A stretch of DNA of 64,000 nucleotides from CADEEN01 sp963738425 (GCA_963738425.1 CAVTWT010000006.1:1-64000); one strand, 5' to 3'. Shown: positions 39,693 through 48,643, numbered from the stretch's first letter. Translations and numbers: made by a program. The notes: generated by a model from the letters alone, not told the origin.

Positions 39693-39769
39693 GGAGCGGT
39701 AGTTCAGTTGGTTAGAATACCGGCCTGTCACGCCGGGGGTCGCGGGTTCGAGTCCCGTCCGCTCCGCCA
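39693..39769 (+). tRNA. tRNA-Asp (anticodon GTC)
   Basis: The 77-nt cloverleaf has acceptor arm GGAGCGG/CCGCTCC, anticodon stem CCGGC/GCCGG with loop CTGTCAC (anticodon GTC), T-arm CGGGTTCGAGTCCCG and an encoded CCA. Confidence 0.97.
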
Positions 39770-39778
39770 AAATTCGAA

Positions 39779-39806
39779 GGGCCTGCGCCATGCGCAGGCC
39801 CTTTTT
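39779..39806. terminator. Rho-independent terminator after the tRNA cluster
   Basis: A perfect 10-bp stem GGGCCTGCGC/GCGCAGGCCC with loop CAT is followed by TTTTT. It ends the plus-strand tRNA transcript. The converging metE-like gene ends 36 nt away; on the minus strand the tail is poor, so it is mainly a plus-strand terminator. Confidence 0.93.
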
Positions 39807-39842
39807 CATTTGGTGTGCCGCCGAATGTTTTGGTGCGCGAGT

Positions 39843-40964
39843 TCAACCCCAGACTTCGGCAGCCGTTTCGATCACCAACCTCAGCTTGGCGCGCTGCGCT
39901 TCCACGGCGATGTTGTTGCCGTGCACCGTGCTCGAGAAGCCGCACTGCGGTGAGAGCGCGAGTTGATCCAGCGGTGCGTACTTCGCCGCTTCATCGATGC
40001 GGCGCTTCAGCGTGTCCTTGGACTCCATCTCGCCGAACTTGGTGGTGACGAGGCCGAGCACCACGATCTTGCCGGGCTTCAGGAAGCGCAGCGGCCGGAA
40101 GTCGCCCGAGCGGTCGTCGTCGTACTCCATGAAATAGGCGTCGAGGTTCATCTCCGACAGCAGCGCTTCGGCCACCGGTTCGTAGTTGCCGGACGCGGCG
40201 TGTGTGCTCTTGAAGTTGCCGCGGCACAGGTGCATCGCCAGCGTCATGCCTTGGGGTTTCTTGGCGACGACCTTGTTGATGAAGCCGGCGTAGCGGTGTG
40301 GCAGCTCGTTCGGGTCGTCGCCGCGCTGGCGCGCGGCCTCGCGCATCTTCTCGTCGCACAGATAGGCCATGTTGGTGTCGTCCATCTGCACGTAGCGGCA
40401 GCCGGCGTCGTACAGGCTCTGCAATTCGTCGCCGTAGGCGGTAGCCACATCGTCGTAGAACACCGGATCGAGTTCGGGATAGGCCTCGCGGCTGATGCCG
40501 GCGCGGCCGCCGCGGAAGTGCAGCATGGTGGGCGACGGGATCGTCACCTTCGGCGTCATGCCCGCGCTGACCTGCGACTTCAAATACTCGAAGTCGGCGC
40601 GCTGAATGTCCTTCACATGGCGCACCTTGTCGATCACCTTGATCACCGGCGGCGCCAGACTGGTCGTGCCGTCGGCGTTCTTCACCGCGAGCTGGCCGGC
40701 CTCGGTGACGACGCCGCCCAGCTGCTCCAGGAAGTCGAGGTGGAAGTAGGTGCGGCGGTACTCGCCGTCGGTGATGCTCTGCAGCCCCACGTCCTGCTGG
40801 AACTTGACGATCTCCGTGATGGCACGGTCTTCCACGGCGCGCAACTGCGCCGCGTTGATCGTCTTCTTGACGAAGAACTCGTCGCGCGCATCGAGCAGGT
40901 ACTTCGGGCGCAGGAAGCTGCCGACGTGGTCGGCGCGAAAGGGCGGCGTGGTGCGTGCAGTCAT
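39843..40964 (-). CDS. MetE-like cobalamin-independent methyltransferase (COG0620 family)
   Basis: The product is 373 aa, corresponding only to the C-terminal catalytic half of MetE. Motifs are FRADHVGSFLRP, SITDGEYRRTYFHLDFLEQ, PSPTMLHFRGG and VQMDDTNMAYL. The zinc ligands are visible as His and Cys in AMHLCRGNF and Cys in LSPQCGFSS. It lacks the N-terminal MetE domain, so it is not a standard folate-dependent methionine synthase. Relatives include core-MetE types and epoxyalkane:CoM transferase-like proteins. As the last gene of the Rieske oxygenase/ABC transporter run it may handle a methyl or C1 group from the imported compound (inference). The acceptor is unknown. Confidence 0.8.
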   Translation of the reverse strand: MTARTTPPFRADHVGSFLRPKYLLDARDEFFVKKTINAAQLRAVEDRAITEIVKFQQDVGLQSITDGEYRRTYFHLDFLEQLGGVVTEAGQLAVKNADGTTSLAPPVIKVIDKVRHVKDIQRADFEYLKSQVSAGMTPKVTIPSPTMLHFRGGRAGISREAYPELDPVFYDDVATAYGDELQSLYDAGCRYVQMDDTNMAYLCDEKMREAARQRGDDPNELPHRYAGFINKVVAKKPQGMTLAMHLCRGNFKSTHAASGNYEPVAEALLSEMNLDAYFMEYDDDRSGDFRPLRFLKPGKIVVLGLVTTKFGEMESKDTLKRRIDEAAKYAPLDQLALSPQCGFSSTVHGNNIAVEAQRAKLRLVIETAAEVWG

Positions 40965-40994
40965 GTCATCTCCTCGGGTACGGGTGGGGTGAAA

Positions 40995-41708
40995 TCAATG
41001 GCCGGCCGACACGCCGAGCCAGGTGTCGAGCGGCGCGGGGTCGGCCAGCAGCGCTGCGCTGGTGGAGCGGTACGCCACGCCGCCGCGGTCGAGCACCAGC
41101 GCGTCGTCGGTGACGGCCAGCACCATGTGCGGGTGCTGCTCGACAACGATCGAGGGCAGCCCTTCCTCCTGCGCGACACGGCGGATGGCGGCGAGCAATT
41201 CCTGCACGATCAGCGGTGCCAGTCCTTCGAGCGGCTCGTCGAGCAGCAGCAGCTTCGGGTTCAACACCAGCGCGCGGCCGAAGGCCAGCATCTGCTGCTC
41301 GCCACCGGACAATTGGTGGCCCAGATTGCCACGCCGCTCTTCGAGACGAGGAAACAGTGCGAACACCTTGGCCACCGACCACGGACCCGGCCGCGCGACG
41401 GCGCTGAGGTTTTCCTCCACCGTCAGCGACTTGAAGATGTTGCGCTCCTGTGGCACCCAGCCGATGCCGGCCTCGGCGCGGCGGTGCACCGGCAGCGACT
41501 GGATCTCTCGACCGGCGAGCACGATGCGGCCAGCGAAGCGCCGCGTCACACCCACCAAAGTGTCGAGCAGCGTCGTCTTGCCAGTGCCGTTGCGGCCGAG
41601 CAGCGCCAGCGATCGGCCTGGCGCCAGAGCAAAGCTGACGTCGCTGAGCACGACGGCGTCGCCGTGCCCGCAGGTCAGCCCTTCAACGACGAGCAGCGGC
41701 TCAGGCAT
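40995..41708 (-). CDS. livF: Branched-chain-type ABC transporter ATPase (LivF-like)
   Basis: The product is 237 aa. Walker A is GRNGTGKTTLLDTL, signature LSGGEQQMLAFGRAL, Walker B LLLLDEPLEGLAP, switch His VVEQH. The Q-loop context (VPQERNIFKSLTVEENL) is typical of LivF. It overlaps livG by 8 nt. With LivGHMK it forms a HAAT-type importer. Context with a Rieske oxygenase suggests the cargo is an aromatic or other carboxylate rather than leucine. Confidence 0.93.
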   Translation of the reverse strand: MPEPLLVVEGLTCGHGDAVVLSDVSFALAPGRSLALLGRNGTGKTTLLDTLVGVTRRFAGRIVLAGREIQSLPVHRRAEAGIGWVPQERNIFKSLTVEENLSAVARPGPWSVAKVFALFPRLEERRGNLGHQLSGGEQQMLAFGRALVLNPKLLLLDEPLEGLAPLIVQELLAAIRRVAQEEGLPSIVVEQHPHMVLAVTDDALVLDRGGVAYRSTSAALLADPAPLDTWLGVSAGH

Positions 41709-42463
41709 GCGCTGCCTCCGCATCACCGAGATAGACCGCCTTGACGCGCGGGTCGGCCGCGATGGTGGCCGGCTCGCCTTCGGTCAGCACGGCGCCATTG
41801 ACGAGCACGGTGATGCGCGTCGCGAAGCTGAAGACGAGGTCCATGTCGTGCTCGATCAGCAGCACGGCCACATCGGCCGGCAGCGCGGCCACGGTCGCCA
41901 GGATGTCGGCGCGCTCGGCCGCAGGCACGCCGGCCGCGGGCTCGTCGAGCAGCAGCACCTTCGGCTGCTGCGCAACGGCGAGCGCGATCTCCAGCAAGCG
42001 GCGCTTGCCGTAAGGCAATTCCCGCGTCGGCTGCTCGGCGTGGTCGAGCAAGCGGAATCGGTCCAGCAGCGACTTCGGCCTCGGCGGCGATGGCGGCATC
42101 GGCGCCCACCGGCTGCCAGAAGCGACGCGCGGCGTCGAGTCGGCTGGCCACCGCGAGCGCCAGGCTCTCCAATGGGGTGAAGCTGGCGAAGAGCTGGTTG
42201 ATCTGGAAGGTGCGCACGAGGCCCAGGCCGACGCGGCGATGCGGTGCCAGTGCCGTGATGTCGCGCCCCAGCAGCTCGACGCGGCCCGAGGTCGGCGGCA
42301 GCACACCCGTGAGCAGGTTGATCAGCGTCGTCTTGCCGGCACCGTTGGGGCCGATCAGTGCATGGCGCGCGCCTTTGCTCACCGTGAGCGACACATCGTT
42401 GGTGGCGGCGATGCCGCCGAAGCGTTTGACGAGTGCGTGGGTGCGCAGCACGACGTCACTCAT
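41701..42463 (-). CDS. livG: Branched-chain-type ABC transporter ATPase (LivG-like), one frameshift
   Basis: Walker A is GPNGAGKTTLINLLTGV, followed by GLGLVRTFQINQLFASFTPLE, signature-region ELPYGKRRLLEIALAV (divergent LPYGKRR, as in LivG), Walker B VLLLDEPAAGV and LIEHDMDLVF. One extra base at about 42071-42074 shifts frame between AIAAEAE and SLLDRFRLL; correction gives 253 aa. The start at 42463 overlaps the livM stop. Confidence 0.9.
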
Positions 42464-43418
42464 GACTTGCGCCACCACGTCCAGGGACGGAACAACTTCT
42501 CGCGGCCGACCAGCATCAGCACGACGAGGAACAGGCCGATCCAGAAGGTCCAGTACTGCGCCGTGATCGAAGAGAGCAGGTCGTGCAACACTTTGAAGGC
42601 GACCGCGCCGACGAGACCACCCCACAACCAGCCGGCGCCGCCGATGACCAGCGCCAACATCACGTCGGCGCTGCGATGGAAATCGAAGGCGTCGAGCGAC
42701 GCGAAGCTGGTGGTCTGCGTCAGCAGCGCCCCGGCGGCGCCGGCCAGCGCCGCCGACAGCGTGTACACGGCGGCCAGGCGGCCGTTCACCGACAGCCCGA
42801 TGGCGCCCAGGCGCAGGCGGTTGTCGCGCAGCGCCTGCAGCGACGAGCCGAGCGGCGAATGCACGATGCGCCGGCAGAGCAGGAAGGCGATGAAGAGCAC
42901 GGCCATCGAATAGAGACTGGCGACGCGCGCGCCGAGGTCGAACTCGAAGTGGCCAAGCAGGGGGCCGATGATCACGCCTTGCAAACCGTCGGCGCCGCCG
43001 GTCAGGCCGTCGAACTTGTTGGCCAGCTCGTAGAGCACCAGCGCCACGCCCATCGTCACCATCAGCCGTGTCAGGTCGGTGCCGCGCACGATCATCGGGC
43101 TCGTCGAGCAGACCCGAGCAGCGCCGACAGCGCCATCGCCACGAGCAGGCCGACAAGGGGGTCTGGCATCACATGTTTGGCGAACAGCCCGGCGCCGTAG
43201 GCCCCGATGCCGAAGAAGGCGGCGTGGCCGAGCGAGACGATGCCGGCATAGCCGAGGATGAGGTCCAGCGACAGCGCGAACAGCGCCAGGATGGCGATCT
43301 CGTTGATCAGCGCCGCGTGCGAGCCCAGCACCAGGGGCAGCGCCCACAGCACGACCCAGGCCGCGATTTCCCACGGGCGCCAGCGCGAACGCGCCAGCAG
43401 CGAGGTCTGAACGTTCAT
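42460..43418 (-). CDS. livM: Branched-chain-type ABC transporter permease (LivM-like), two insertions
   Basis: A hydrophobic permease with about eight or more membrane segments and the family motif LSLDLILGYAGIVSLGHAAFFGIGAYGAG. Two extra bases at about 43104 and 43112 disrupt the middle. Removing both gives ALLGLLTSPMIVRGTDLTRL, which reads naturally, and 318 aa. RGTDLTRLMVTMGVALVLYE is typical of LivM. It lies between repeat copy D (livH side) and livG. Confidence 0.9.
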
Positions 43419-43426
43419 GTGGGCAC

Positions 43427-43494
43427 CCTCGCGCTGCGCGCGGTCCCGCCAAGCGGGACGCAGCGCCCCCTTCGGAGCGGCCGAGCGGGGGCGC
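43427..43494. repeat. GC-rich intergenic element, copy D (divergent)
   Basis: It occupies the livH-livM gap. On the minus strand it contains GCGCCCCCGCTCGGCCGCTC, AAGGGGGCGCTGCG and GGGACCGCGCGCAGCGCG. It is less similar to the other copies but has the same position and block style. Confidence 0.45.
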
Positions 43495-44397
43495 TCATCG
43501 CCCGCCCTGCCGCACGAACAGGCCTTGCGGCCGCCACAGCAGGATGGCGATCATCAGCGAGTAGACGATGAAGCTGCCGAGCTTGGGCACGTAGTACTTG
43601 CCCATCACGTCGGCGATGCCGAGCACCAGCGCGGCCACCAGCGGCCCGGTGATCGAACTCGTGCCGCCGACCGCGCAGACGATGAGGAAGTACACCATGT
43701 ACTTCAGCGGAAACGTCGGTTCCACGCCGAGCAGATCGGCGCCGAGGGCACCACCCAGCCCGGCAAGGCCCGAGCCGACGGCGAAGGTGAGCATGAAGAC
43801 GCGGTCCACCGGAATGCCGAGGCCGGCGGCGACGCGCGGGTCGTCCACTGCCGCGCGCAGCCGCGCGCCGAAGCGCGTGCGCGCCAGCAGCAACTGCAGC
43901 ACCACAGCCAGAGCGACGCAGACGACGATGATGAACAGGCGGTACGCGCCCATGCCGAGCTCGAACACGCCACTGCCGAACTCGAAACGCTGACGGAAGA
44001 ACGCCGGCAACTGCACGATCTTCTGCTCCGAGCCGATGGCCCAATCGACCCCCGCCACGGCCATGAAGACCAGGCCGATCGAGAACAGCACCTGGTCGAG
44101 GTGCGGCTTGGCGTACATCGGCCGGTACAGCAGCCGCTCCAGCGCCGCGCCGGCCAGCGCGGTGAGCAGGAAGGCCGCCGGCAGGCAGGCCAGGAACGGC
44201 CAGCCGGCCTTCTGCATCAGCAGCACCAGGATGTAGCCGCCGGCCATCGCGAAGGCGCCATGCGCGAGGTTGATGAAGTTCATCAGCCCCATCGTCACGG
44301 CCAGCCCGAGCGACAGCACGAACAACAGCATGCCGTAGGCGATGCCGTCGAAGAGGAGGGTCAGCACGATCGGCGGTGGCTGACAAGCCTGACACAA
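43495..44397 (-). CDS. livH: Branched-chain-type ABC transporter permease (LivH-like)
   Basis: The product is up to 300 aa with multiple membrane helices. The motif GLAVTMGLMNFINLAHGAFAMAGGYI is diagnostic of LivH, with RAAVDDPRVAAGLGIPVDRVFMLTFAVGSGLAGLGGAL (EAA-like coupling region) and ILLWRPQGLF at the end. The first ten residues (MCQACQPPPI) look non-native; GTG at 44367 is a likely alternative start. Confidence 0.9.
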   Translation of the reverse strand: MCQACQPPPIVLTLLFDGIAYGMLLFVLSLGLAVTMGLMNFINLAHGAFAMAGGYILVLLMQKAGWPFLACLPAAFLLTALAGAALERLLYRPMYAKPHLDQVLFSIGLVFMAVAGVDWAIGSEQKIVQLPAFFRQRFEFGSGVFELGMGAYRLFIIVVCVALAVVLQLLLARTRFGARLRAAVDDPRVAAGLGIPVDRVFMLTFAVGSGLAGLGGALGADLLGVEPTFPLKYMVYFLIVCAVGGTSSITGPLVAALVLGIADVMGKYYVPKLGSFIVYSLMIAILLWRPQGLFVRQGGR

Positions 44398-44409
44398 CCA
44401 AGCAGACGC

Positions 44410-44482
44410 CGCGGAACCGGCTCTGCCGGGCCGCTGGCGGCGCCCCCCTGGGGGGGAGCGCCCGTGGCGCTCCGGGGGGGGG
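44410..44482. repeat. GC-rich intergenic element, copy E
   Basis: It fills the livK-livH gap. On the plus strand it reads GCGGAACCGGCTCTGCCGGG, CCGCTGGCGGCGCCCCCCTG, then GGGAGCGCCCGTGGCGCTCC. It matches copy F block for block (GCGGAACTGGCTTTGCCAGG, CCGCTGGCGGTGCCCCCTTG). Confidence 0.85.
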
Positions 44483-44485
44483 TCA

Positions 44486-45652
44486 TCACTTGGATTTGCC
44501 CGGGTCCTTCAGTGCCTTGATGGCATCGAATTCGACGTTCCACAGTTGGCCGTCGCGCTTCTCGACCTTGCGGATGTACATGTCGAGCACGATGTCGCGC
44601 GTCTGCGCGTCGATGTACACCGGGCCGCGCGGGCTCTCCCAGATGTGGCCCTTCATCGCGGCCATCAGCGCTTCGCCGCCGGCGCCCTTGGTGGTGTTGA
44701 GCGCGTTCGTGATGAGGCGCATGCCGTCCCAGCCGCCGATGGCCATGAAGTTGGGGCGGAACTTGTGCATGGCCTGGAAGTCGGCGACGAACTTCTTGTT
44801 CATCGCGCTCGGGTGTGCGGCCGAGTAGTGGTGCGCGGTGATGACGCCCAGCGCCACGTCGCCGATCTCGGCCAGCTGGTCGTCGTCGGTGATCTCGCCG
44901 GCGCCGATCAGGCGCACCCCCAGCTTGTCCAGCCCGCGCTCGGTGAACTGCTTCATGAACGGCGCGCCCTGGCCCGACGGCAGGAAGACGAAGAGCGCAT
45001 CGGGCTTCAAGTCGCGCACCTTCTGCAGGATCGGCGCGAAGTCGGGGCTGCGCAGCGGCGTGCGCAGTTTTTCCATCACGGTGCCGCCGTTCAAGGTCAC
45101 GCGGTCGGCGTAGAACTTCTCGGCGTCGAAGCCGGGTCCGAAGTCGGCCACCAGCGTCACCACCTTCTTGATGCCGTTCTTGTTCGACCACTCGGCCATG
45201 CCAACGGCGACCTGCGGCAGCGTGACGCTGGTGCGGGTGACGAAAGGCGAAGCCTCGGTGATGCTCGAGGTGCCAGCGGCCATGACGACGAGCGGCGTCT
45301 TGCTTTGGGTCGCGATCGGCGCTGCGGCCAGCGCGCAGGGCGTGAGGCCGAAGCCGGCAAGGACCGTGACCTTGTCGTTGACCACGAGTTCCTGCGCCAA
45401 GCGGCGCGTGGTGTCGGGCACGCCGGCGTCGTCCTTGAGGATGACCTCGACCTTCTTTCCGCCCGCCTTGTTGCCGCCCTGGGCGAGGAAGAGCTTCACC
45501 GCGGCGTCGATCTGGCGCCCGGTCGAGGCGAACGGACCGGTCATCGGCAGGATGAGGCCGATCTTCACGCTGTCGCTTTGCGCCTGCGCGCGGCCGGCGA
45601 CGACGATCGAGGCCAGTGCGCCGAGGGTGGCGAGGTGTTGTCTGCGACGCAT
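44486..45652 (-). CDS. livK: Branched-chain-type ABC transporter substrate-binding protein (LivK-like)
   Basis: The product is 388 aa. A signal peptide (LATLGALASIVVAGRAQAQ) is followed by a type I periplasmic binding fold: VKIGLILPMTGPFASTGRQIDAAVKLFL, VILKDDAGVPDTTRRLAQELV, AGTSSITEASPFVTRTS. AGGAG lies 9 nt before the start. It is the first gene of the transporter set, about 85 nt after the reductase gene. The ligand is unknown; homologues beside oxygenases often bind aromatic acids. Confidence 0.92.
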   Translation of the reverse strand: MRRRQHLATLGALASIVVAGRAQAQSDSVKIGLILPMTGPFASTGRQIDAAVKLFLAQGGNKAGGKKVEVILKDDAGVPDTTRRLAQELVVNDKVTVLAGFGLTPCALAAAPIATQSKTPLVVMAAGTSSITEASPFVTRTSVTLPQVAVGMAEWSNKNGIKKVVTLVADFGPGFDAEKFYADRVTLNGGTVMEKLRTPLRSPDFAPILQKVRDLKPDALFVFLPSGQGAPFMKQFTERGLDKLGVRLIGAGEITDDDQLAEIGDVALGVITAHHYSAAHPSAMNKKFVADFQAMHKFRPNFMAIGGWDGMRLITNALNTTKGAGGEALMAAMKGHIWESPRGPVYIDAQTRDIVLDMYIRKVEKRDGQLWNVEFDAIKALKDPGKSK

Positions 45653-45735
45653 CTTTGTATCTCCTGGTTGTTGATCGATTGTGGGGGCAGGGTGCATGCC
45701 TGCGCGCTGCGGACAAGTCCTAAGGCAGCGCTGGC

Positions 45736-46728
45736 CTAAGCATCGGGCCGCCAGGCCGAGTCGATGACGATGCCGCCGCCGGTCACGCGCGAAACGCAGG
45801 CGCACAGCCTGTCGTTGCGCTGCTGCTCGGCGGCGCTCAGGAACACGTCGCGGTGGTCGATGCGGCCATGCAGCTCGAGCACATCGACGGCGCACAGGCC
45901 GCACTCGCCGCGCAGGCAATCGGCCAGGCAGGCCACGCCGTGCGCCTGCAGTGCGTCGAGCAGTGAGCGTTCGGCCGGCACCTCGAAGCGCAGGCCATGG
46001 CGCGGCAGCGCCACCCAGAAGGGCTCGGCCGGCGCATGGCCGCTGGTGCCGAAGGTCTCAAAGCGCAGGCGTTGTGGCGCACGGCCGGCCGCTGCCCAGG
46101 CCTCGCGCAAGGCCTCGATCAGGCGCACCGGGCCACAGGCCAGGGCTTGCGCGTCGGCCGGCAGCGCGGCGATGCGCTGCGCGATGTCCAGGCGTTCGCC
46201 GCGGTTGCCCGCATGCGTGTGCAGGCGATCGCCGAGGGCCTCGCGCAGCTCGCTTTCGTAGACGAGGTCTTGCGCGTCGCGCACTGCGTAGTCCATGCGC
46301 AGTTCGGTGCCGGGCTGCGAGGCCAGCGCCAGTGCGTGGCCGACCAGCGGTGTGATGCCGATGCCGCCGGCAACGATCCAGGTTGGCCGCCGCCCCGGCG
46401 GCAGCTCGAAGTGGTTGGCTGGCGCCTGCGCCGCGACCTGCTGGCCGACTTCCAGCGCGTGCATGAAGGCCGAGCCGCCGCGGCTGGCGTCCAGCCGCTT
46501 GACGGCCACACGCCACGGTGCGCCCCTGCTCGGCTGGCCGACCAGCGAGTAGCGCCGCAGCTCGTGCCGGCCGTCGGCCAATGGCAGGTGCAGGCGCAGA
46601 TGCGCGCCTGCCGTCCAGGCCAAACCAGGCAGCGGGTCGAAGGCGATCTCGCGCACCGTGGGTGACAGCGCGCGCACGTCCTGCACACGCAGCGCGAGTG
46701 GGAAATCTTGCGCAGCGGCTCCGCTCAT
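45736..46728 (-). CDS. vanB: Vanillate O-demethylase-type oxidoreductase (ferredoxin-NADP reductase with C-terminal 2Fe-2S)
   Basis: The product is 330 aa. An N-terminal FAD/FMN-binding barrel (LRRYSLVGQPS, then GSAFMHALEVGQQV) is followed by the NAD(P) domain (IVAGGIGITPLVGHALAL, QALACGPVRLIEAL) and a C-terminal plant-type 2Fe-2S ferredoxin domain with Cys in ACLADCLRGECGLCAVDV and RLCACVSR. This reductase passes electrons from NAD(P)H to the Rieske oxygenase encoded upstream. It overlaps the GntR gene by 4 nt. The symbol reflects family; the true substrate of the pair is not established. Confidence 0.85.
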   Translation of the reverse strand: MSGAAAQDFPLALRVQDVRALSPTVREIAFDPLPGLAWTAGAHLRLHLPLADGRHELRRYSLVGQPSRGAPWRVAVKRLDASRGGSAFMHALEVGQQVAAQAPANHFELPPGRRPTWIVAGGIGITPLVGHALALASQPGTELRMDYAVRDAQDLVYESELREALGDRLHTHAGNRGERLDIAQRIAALPADAQALACGPVRLIEALREAWAAAGRAPQRLRFETFGTSGHAPAEPFWVALPRHGLRFEVPAERSLLDALQAHGVACLADCLRGECGLCAVDVLELHGRIDHRDVFLSAAEQQRNDRLCACVSRVTGGGIVIDSAWRPDA

Positions 46729-47501
46729 CGCACCCCCACCCGGCGGCGGATCATCATCGCGCCCGGGACATGGCGCATGCGCTGGTGATTGGCCAGCACG
46801 GTGGCGAGGTTGCGCTGCGCATTGCGCGCGTGCTCGCGCGCCAGCGCCTCGGCGCGCGTGCCTTCGCCGCGCACGATGGCCTCGATCAGTGCGTGGTGCT
46901 GCTCGTGCGCAATCACCAGCCGGTCGCGCGCGCGCGGACCGCCGCGGTCGGCCATCACGAAGCCGTTGGGCGACGCGAAGGGCAGCGTCACGGCGCGCTC
47001 GATCTGGCGCTGCACCAGTGGGCTGCCGCTCATCTCGGCCAGCAGCGTGTGCAGGCGGCCGTTGTGCTCGGCGTAGGCGGCAAAGGTGCTGTCGCTCAGC
47101 TTGGGTGGTGCCAGCAGGCTGTCGATCTGCGCCAGGCACTCGCGCACCTCGGCCATCAGCGCGGCGGGAACGCCACGCTCGGCGGCCAGGCGTGCGGCCA
47201 AGCCCTCAAGGGTGCCACGCAGCTCGATGGCGTCGTGGATGTCGTCGTCGCTGAAGGCGCGGACGACGAAGCCACCGCCGGGCAGGGGCTCGAGCAGGCC
47301 TTCCTCCTGCAGCCGCACAAGGGCCGTGCGGATCGGCGTGCGCGACATCTGCAGTCGTTCGACCATCGCCAGCTCGGTGATGCGCTCGCCCGCCGCCAGC
47401 TCGCCGCCGACGATCAGCTCGCGCAGGCGCAGTTGCGCGCGCATCGACTGCGAGGACGTGCCGCCGGCAGCCTCGTCGTTGGCGGGCTTGTGCTGGGTCA
47501 T
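46725..47501 (-). CDS. GntR/FCD-family regulator within the oxygenase operon
   Basis: The product is 258 aa. The winged helix (LRLRELIVGGELAAGERITE ... LQMSRTPIRTALVRLQEEGLL) is followed by an FCD domain with AAYAEHNGRLHTLL and AHEQHHALIEAIVRGE metal/ligand-site helices. It lies between oxygenase and reductase genes with 3-nt spacing and a 4-nt overlap. It probably represses the operon through the TTGTATACAA-type sites near vanA, in the manner of VanR proteins (inference). Confidence 0.9.
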   Translation of the reverse strand: MTQHKPANDEAAGGTSSQSMRAQLRLRELIVGGELAAGERITELAMVERLQMSRTPIRTALVRLQEEGLLEPLPGGGFVVRAFSDDDIHDAIELRGTLEGLAARLAAERGVPAALMAEVRECLAQIDSLLAPPKLSDSTFAAYAEHNGRLHTLLAEMSGSPLVQRQIERAVTLPFASPNGFVMADRGGPRARDRLVIAHEQHHALIEAIVRGEGTRAEALAREHARNAQRNLATVLANHQRMRHVPGAMMIRRRVGVR

Positions 47502-47504
47502 CGC

Positions 47505-48599
47505 TCAGGCGCCCGAGGCGATCGGCCGCAGCGGGATCACCGGACGGCCCTGCGCTTCGGCGGCGATCAGACCGTCGATCAGCTTGCGTGCCCAGAGCGA
47601 GCCGGCATCGATGTTCAAGTTGTTGAAGGCGCGGCCTGGGCGCGCATCCATTGCACGCTGCTGCGCCTCGAGGATCAGCTCGTCCTCGCGGAAGATGCGC
47701 GCCACACCTTCGCGCGTTTCGTGGGTGAGGCGCTGGTCGTCGAGCAGGTAGTTGCGCGCGAAGGCCCAGAAGTAGTGGCAACTGGTGGCCGTTTCGGGCG
47801 TGATGGTGTTGAGCACGTAGCCGTTGACGCCGCGGCTGCGATCGCCCGGCTGTTCACCCACCGGTCGCGCGCCGCTGCCGGCTTCCGCCACGCCGACGTC
47901 GATGGCGATCGTGCAGGGCCCCTCGAAGCGGATGATCTGCCAGCGGTCGACCGGCCCACTGTAGCCGCGCACACGCTGCATCTGCCCGGCCCAGAACGGC
48001 GGTGCCTCGATGTTCTCCATCCAGCGCGTGACGGTGGCGCTGCGGTCGCCATGCGTGGCCACGAAGGGCGCCTCGGCCAGCGCCTGCTGGCCGATCGACG
48101 AGCCGTGCACGAAGGCCTCGTGCGTCAGGTCCATCAGGTTGTCGAGCACCAGCCGGTAGTCGCACTGGACAGGGATCATCTTGCCGTCGCCCGCCCATGC
48201 CGGATCGTCATTCCAGTGCAGGTCGGGCACGGTGGCCGGGTCGGCCAAGGATGGATCGCCGGGCCAGACCCAGACGAAGCGGTGCTTCTCGACCACCGGG
48301 TAGGCGCGCACGCAGGCCGACGGGTTGAGCGTTTCCTGCGAAGGCATGTGAGTGCACAGCCCGTCACTGTTGTATACAAGACCGTGGTAGCCGCAGACCA
48401 GCTCGTCGCCTTGCAAGTAGCCTTTGGACAGCGGCAGCAGGCGGTGCCAGCAAGCGTCCTCGAGCACCACGGCGCGGCCATCGGCCCTGCGGTACATCAC
48501 CAACGCCTGCTCGCAGACTGTGCGTGCGAGCAGGCTGCGGCCGAGTTCGACGTCATACGCGGCGGCGTACCAAGCATTGAGCGGGAAGGGGTGGTTCAC
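47505..48599 (-). CDS. vanA: VanA-type Rieske non-haem iron oxygenase
   Basis: The product is 364 aa from GTG 48599 (NHPFPLNAWYAAAYDVELG). Rieske ligands Cys50-x-His52 (CWH) and Cys69-x2-His72 (CGYH) bind the 2Fe-2S cluster. The mononuclear iron site is NLMDLTHEAFVH (Asp/His/His). Family members O-demethylate methoxy-aromatics such as vanillate or oxidise related aromatic side chains. No ribosome site is evident, and the candidate operator is only 8 nt upstream. As sequenced the frame is open back into the transporter gene, which I attribute to an extra base near 48650 rather than a real fusion. Confidence 0.87.
   Translation of the reverse strand: MNHPFPLNAWYAAAYDVELGRSLLARTVCEQALVMYRRADGRAVVLEDACWHRLLPLSKGYLQGDELVCGYHGLVYNSDGLCTHMPSQETLNPSACVRAYPVVEKHRFVWVWPGDPSLADPATVPDLHWNDDPAWAGDGKMIPVQCDYRLVLDNLMDLTHEAFVHGSSIGQQALAEAPFVATHGDRSATVTRWMENIEAPPFWAGQMQRVRGYSGPVDRWQIIRFEGPCTIAIDVGVAEAGSGARPVGEQPGDRSRGVNGYVLNTITPETATSCHYFWAFARNYLLDDQRLTHETREGVARIFREDELILEAQQRAMDARPGRAFNNLNIDAGSLWARKLIDGLIAAEAQGRPVIPLRPIASGA
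48370..48379. promoter_or_regulatory. GntR-type palindrome inside vanA
   Basis: TTGTATACAA is a perfect 10-bp palindrome within the vanA coding region, about 220 nt downstream of its start. It matches the upstream site at 9 consecutive bases and could be an auxiliary operator. Confidence 0.4.
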
Positions 48600-48606
48600 C
48601 GGCTCA

Positions 48607-48616
48607 GTGTATACAA
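48607..48616. promoter_or_regulatory. Candidate operator upstream of vanA
   Basis: GTGTATACAA differs by one base from the perfect palindrome TTGTATACAA found inside vanA. It lies directly before the vanA start and fits binding by the GntR/FCD regulator of the operon. Confidence 0.5.
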
Positions 48617-48643
48617 GCGGTATGCCGAATGGCGCCGCGAAGC

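Noticed and set aside
44898..45739. Large plus-strand frames opposite the livK and reductase genes
   Set aside because: High-GC DNA leaves long antisense frames open; the minus strand encodes well-defined transporter and reductase families.
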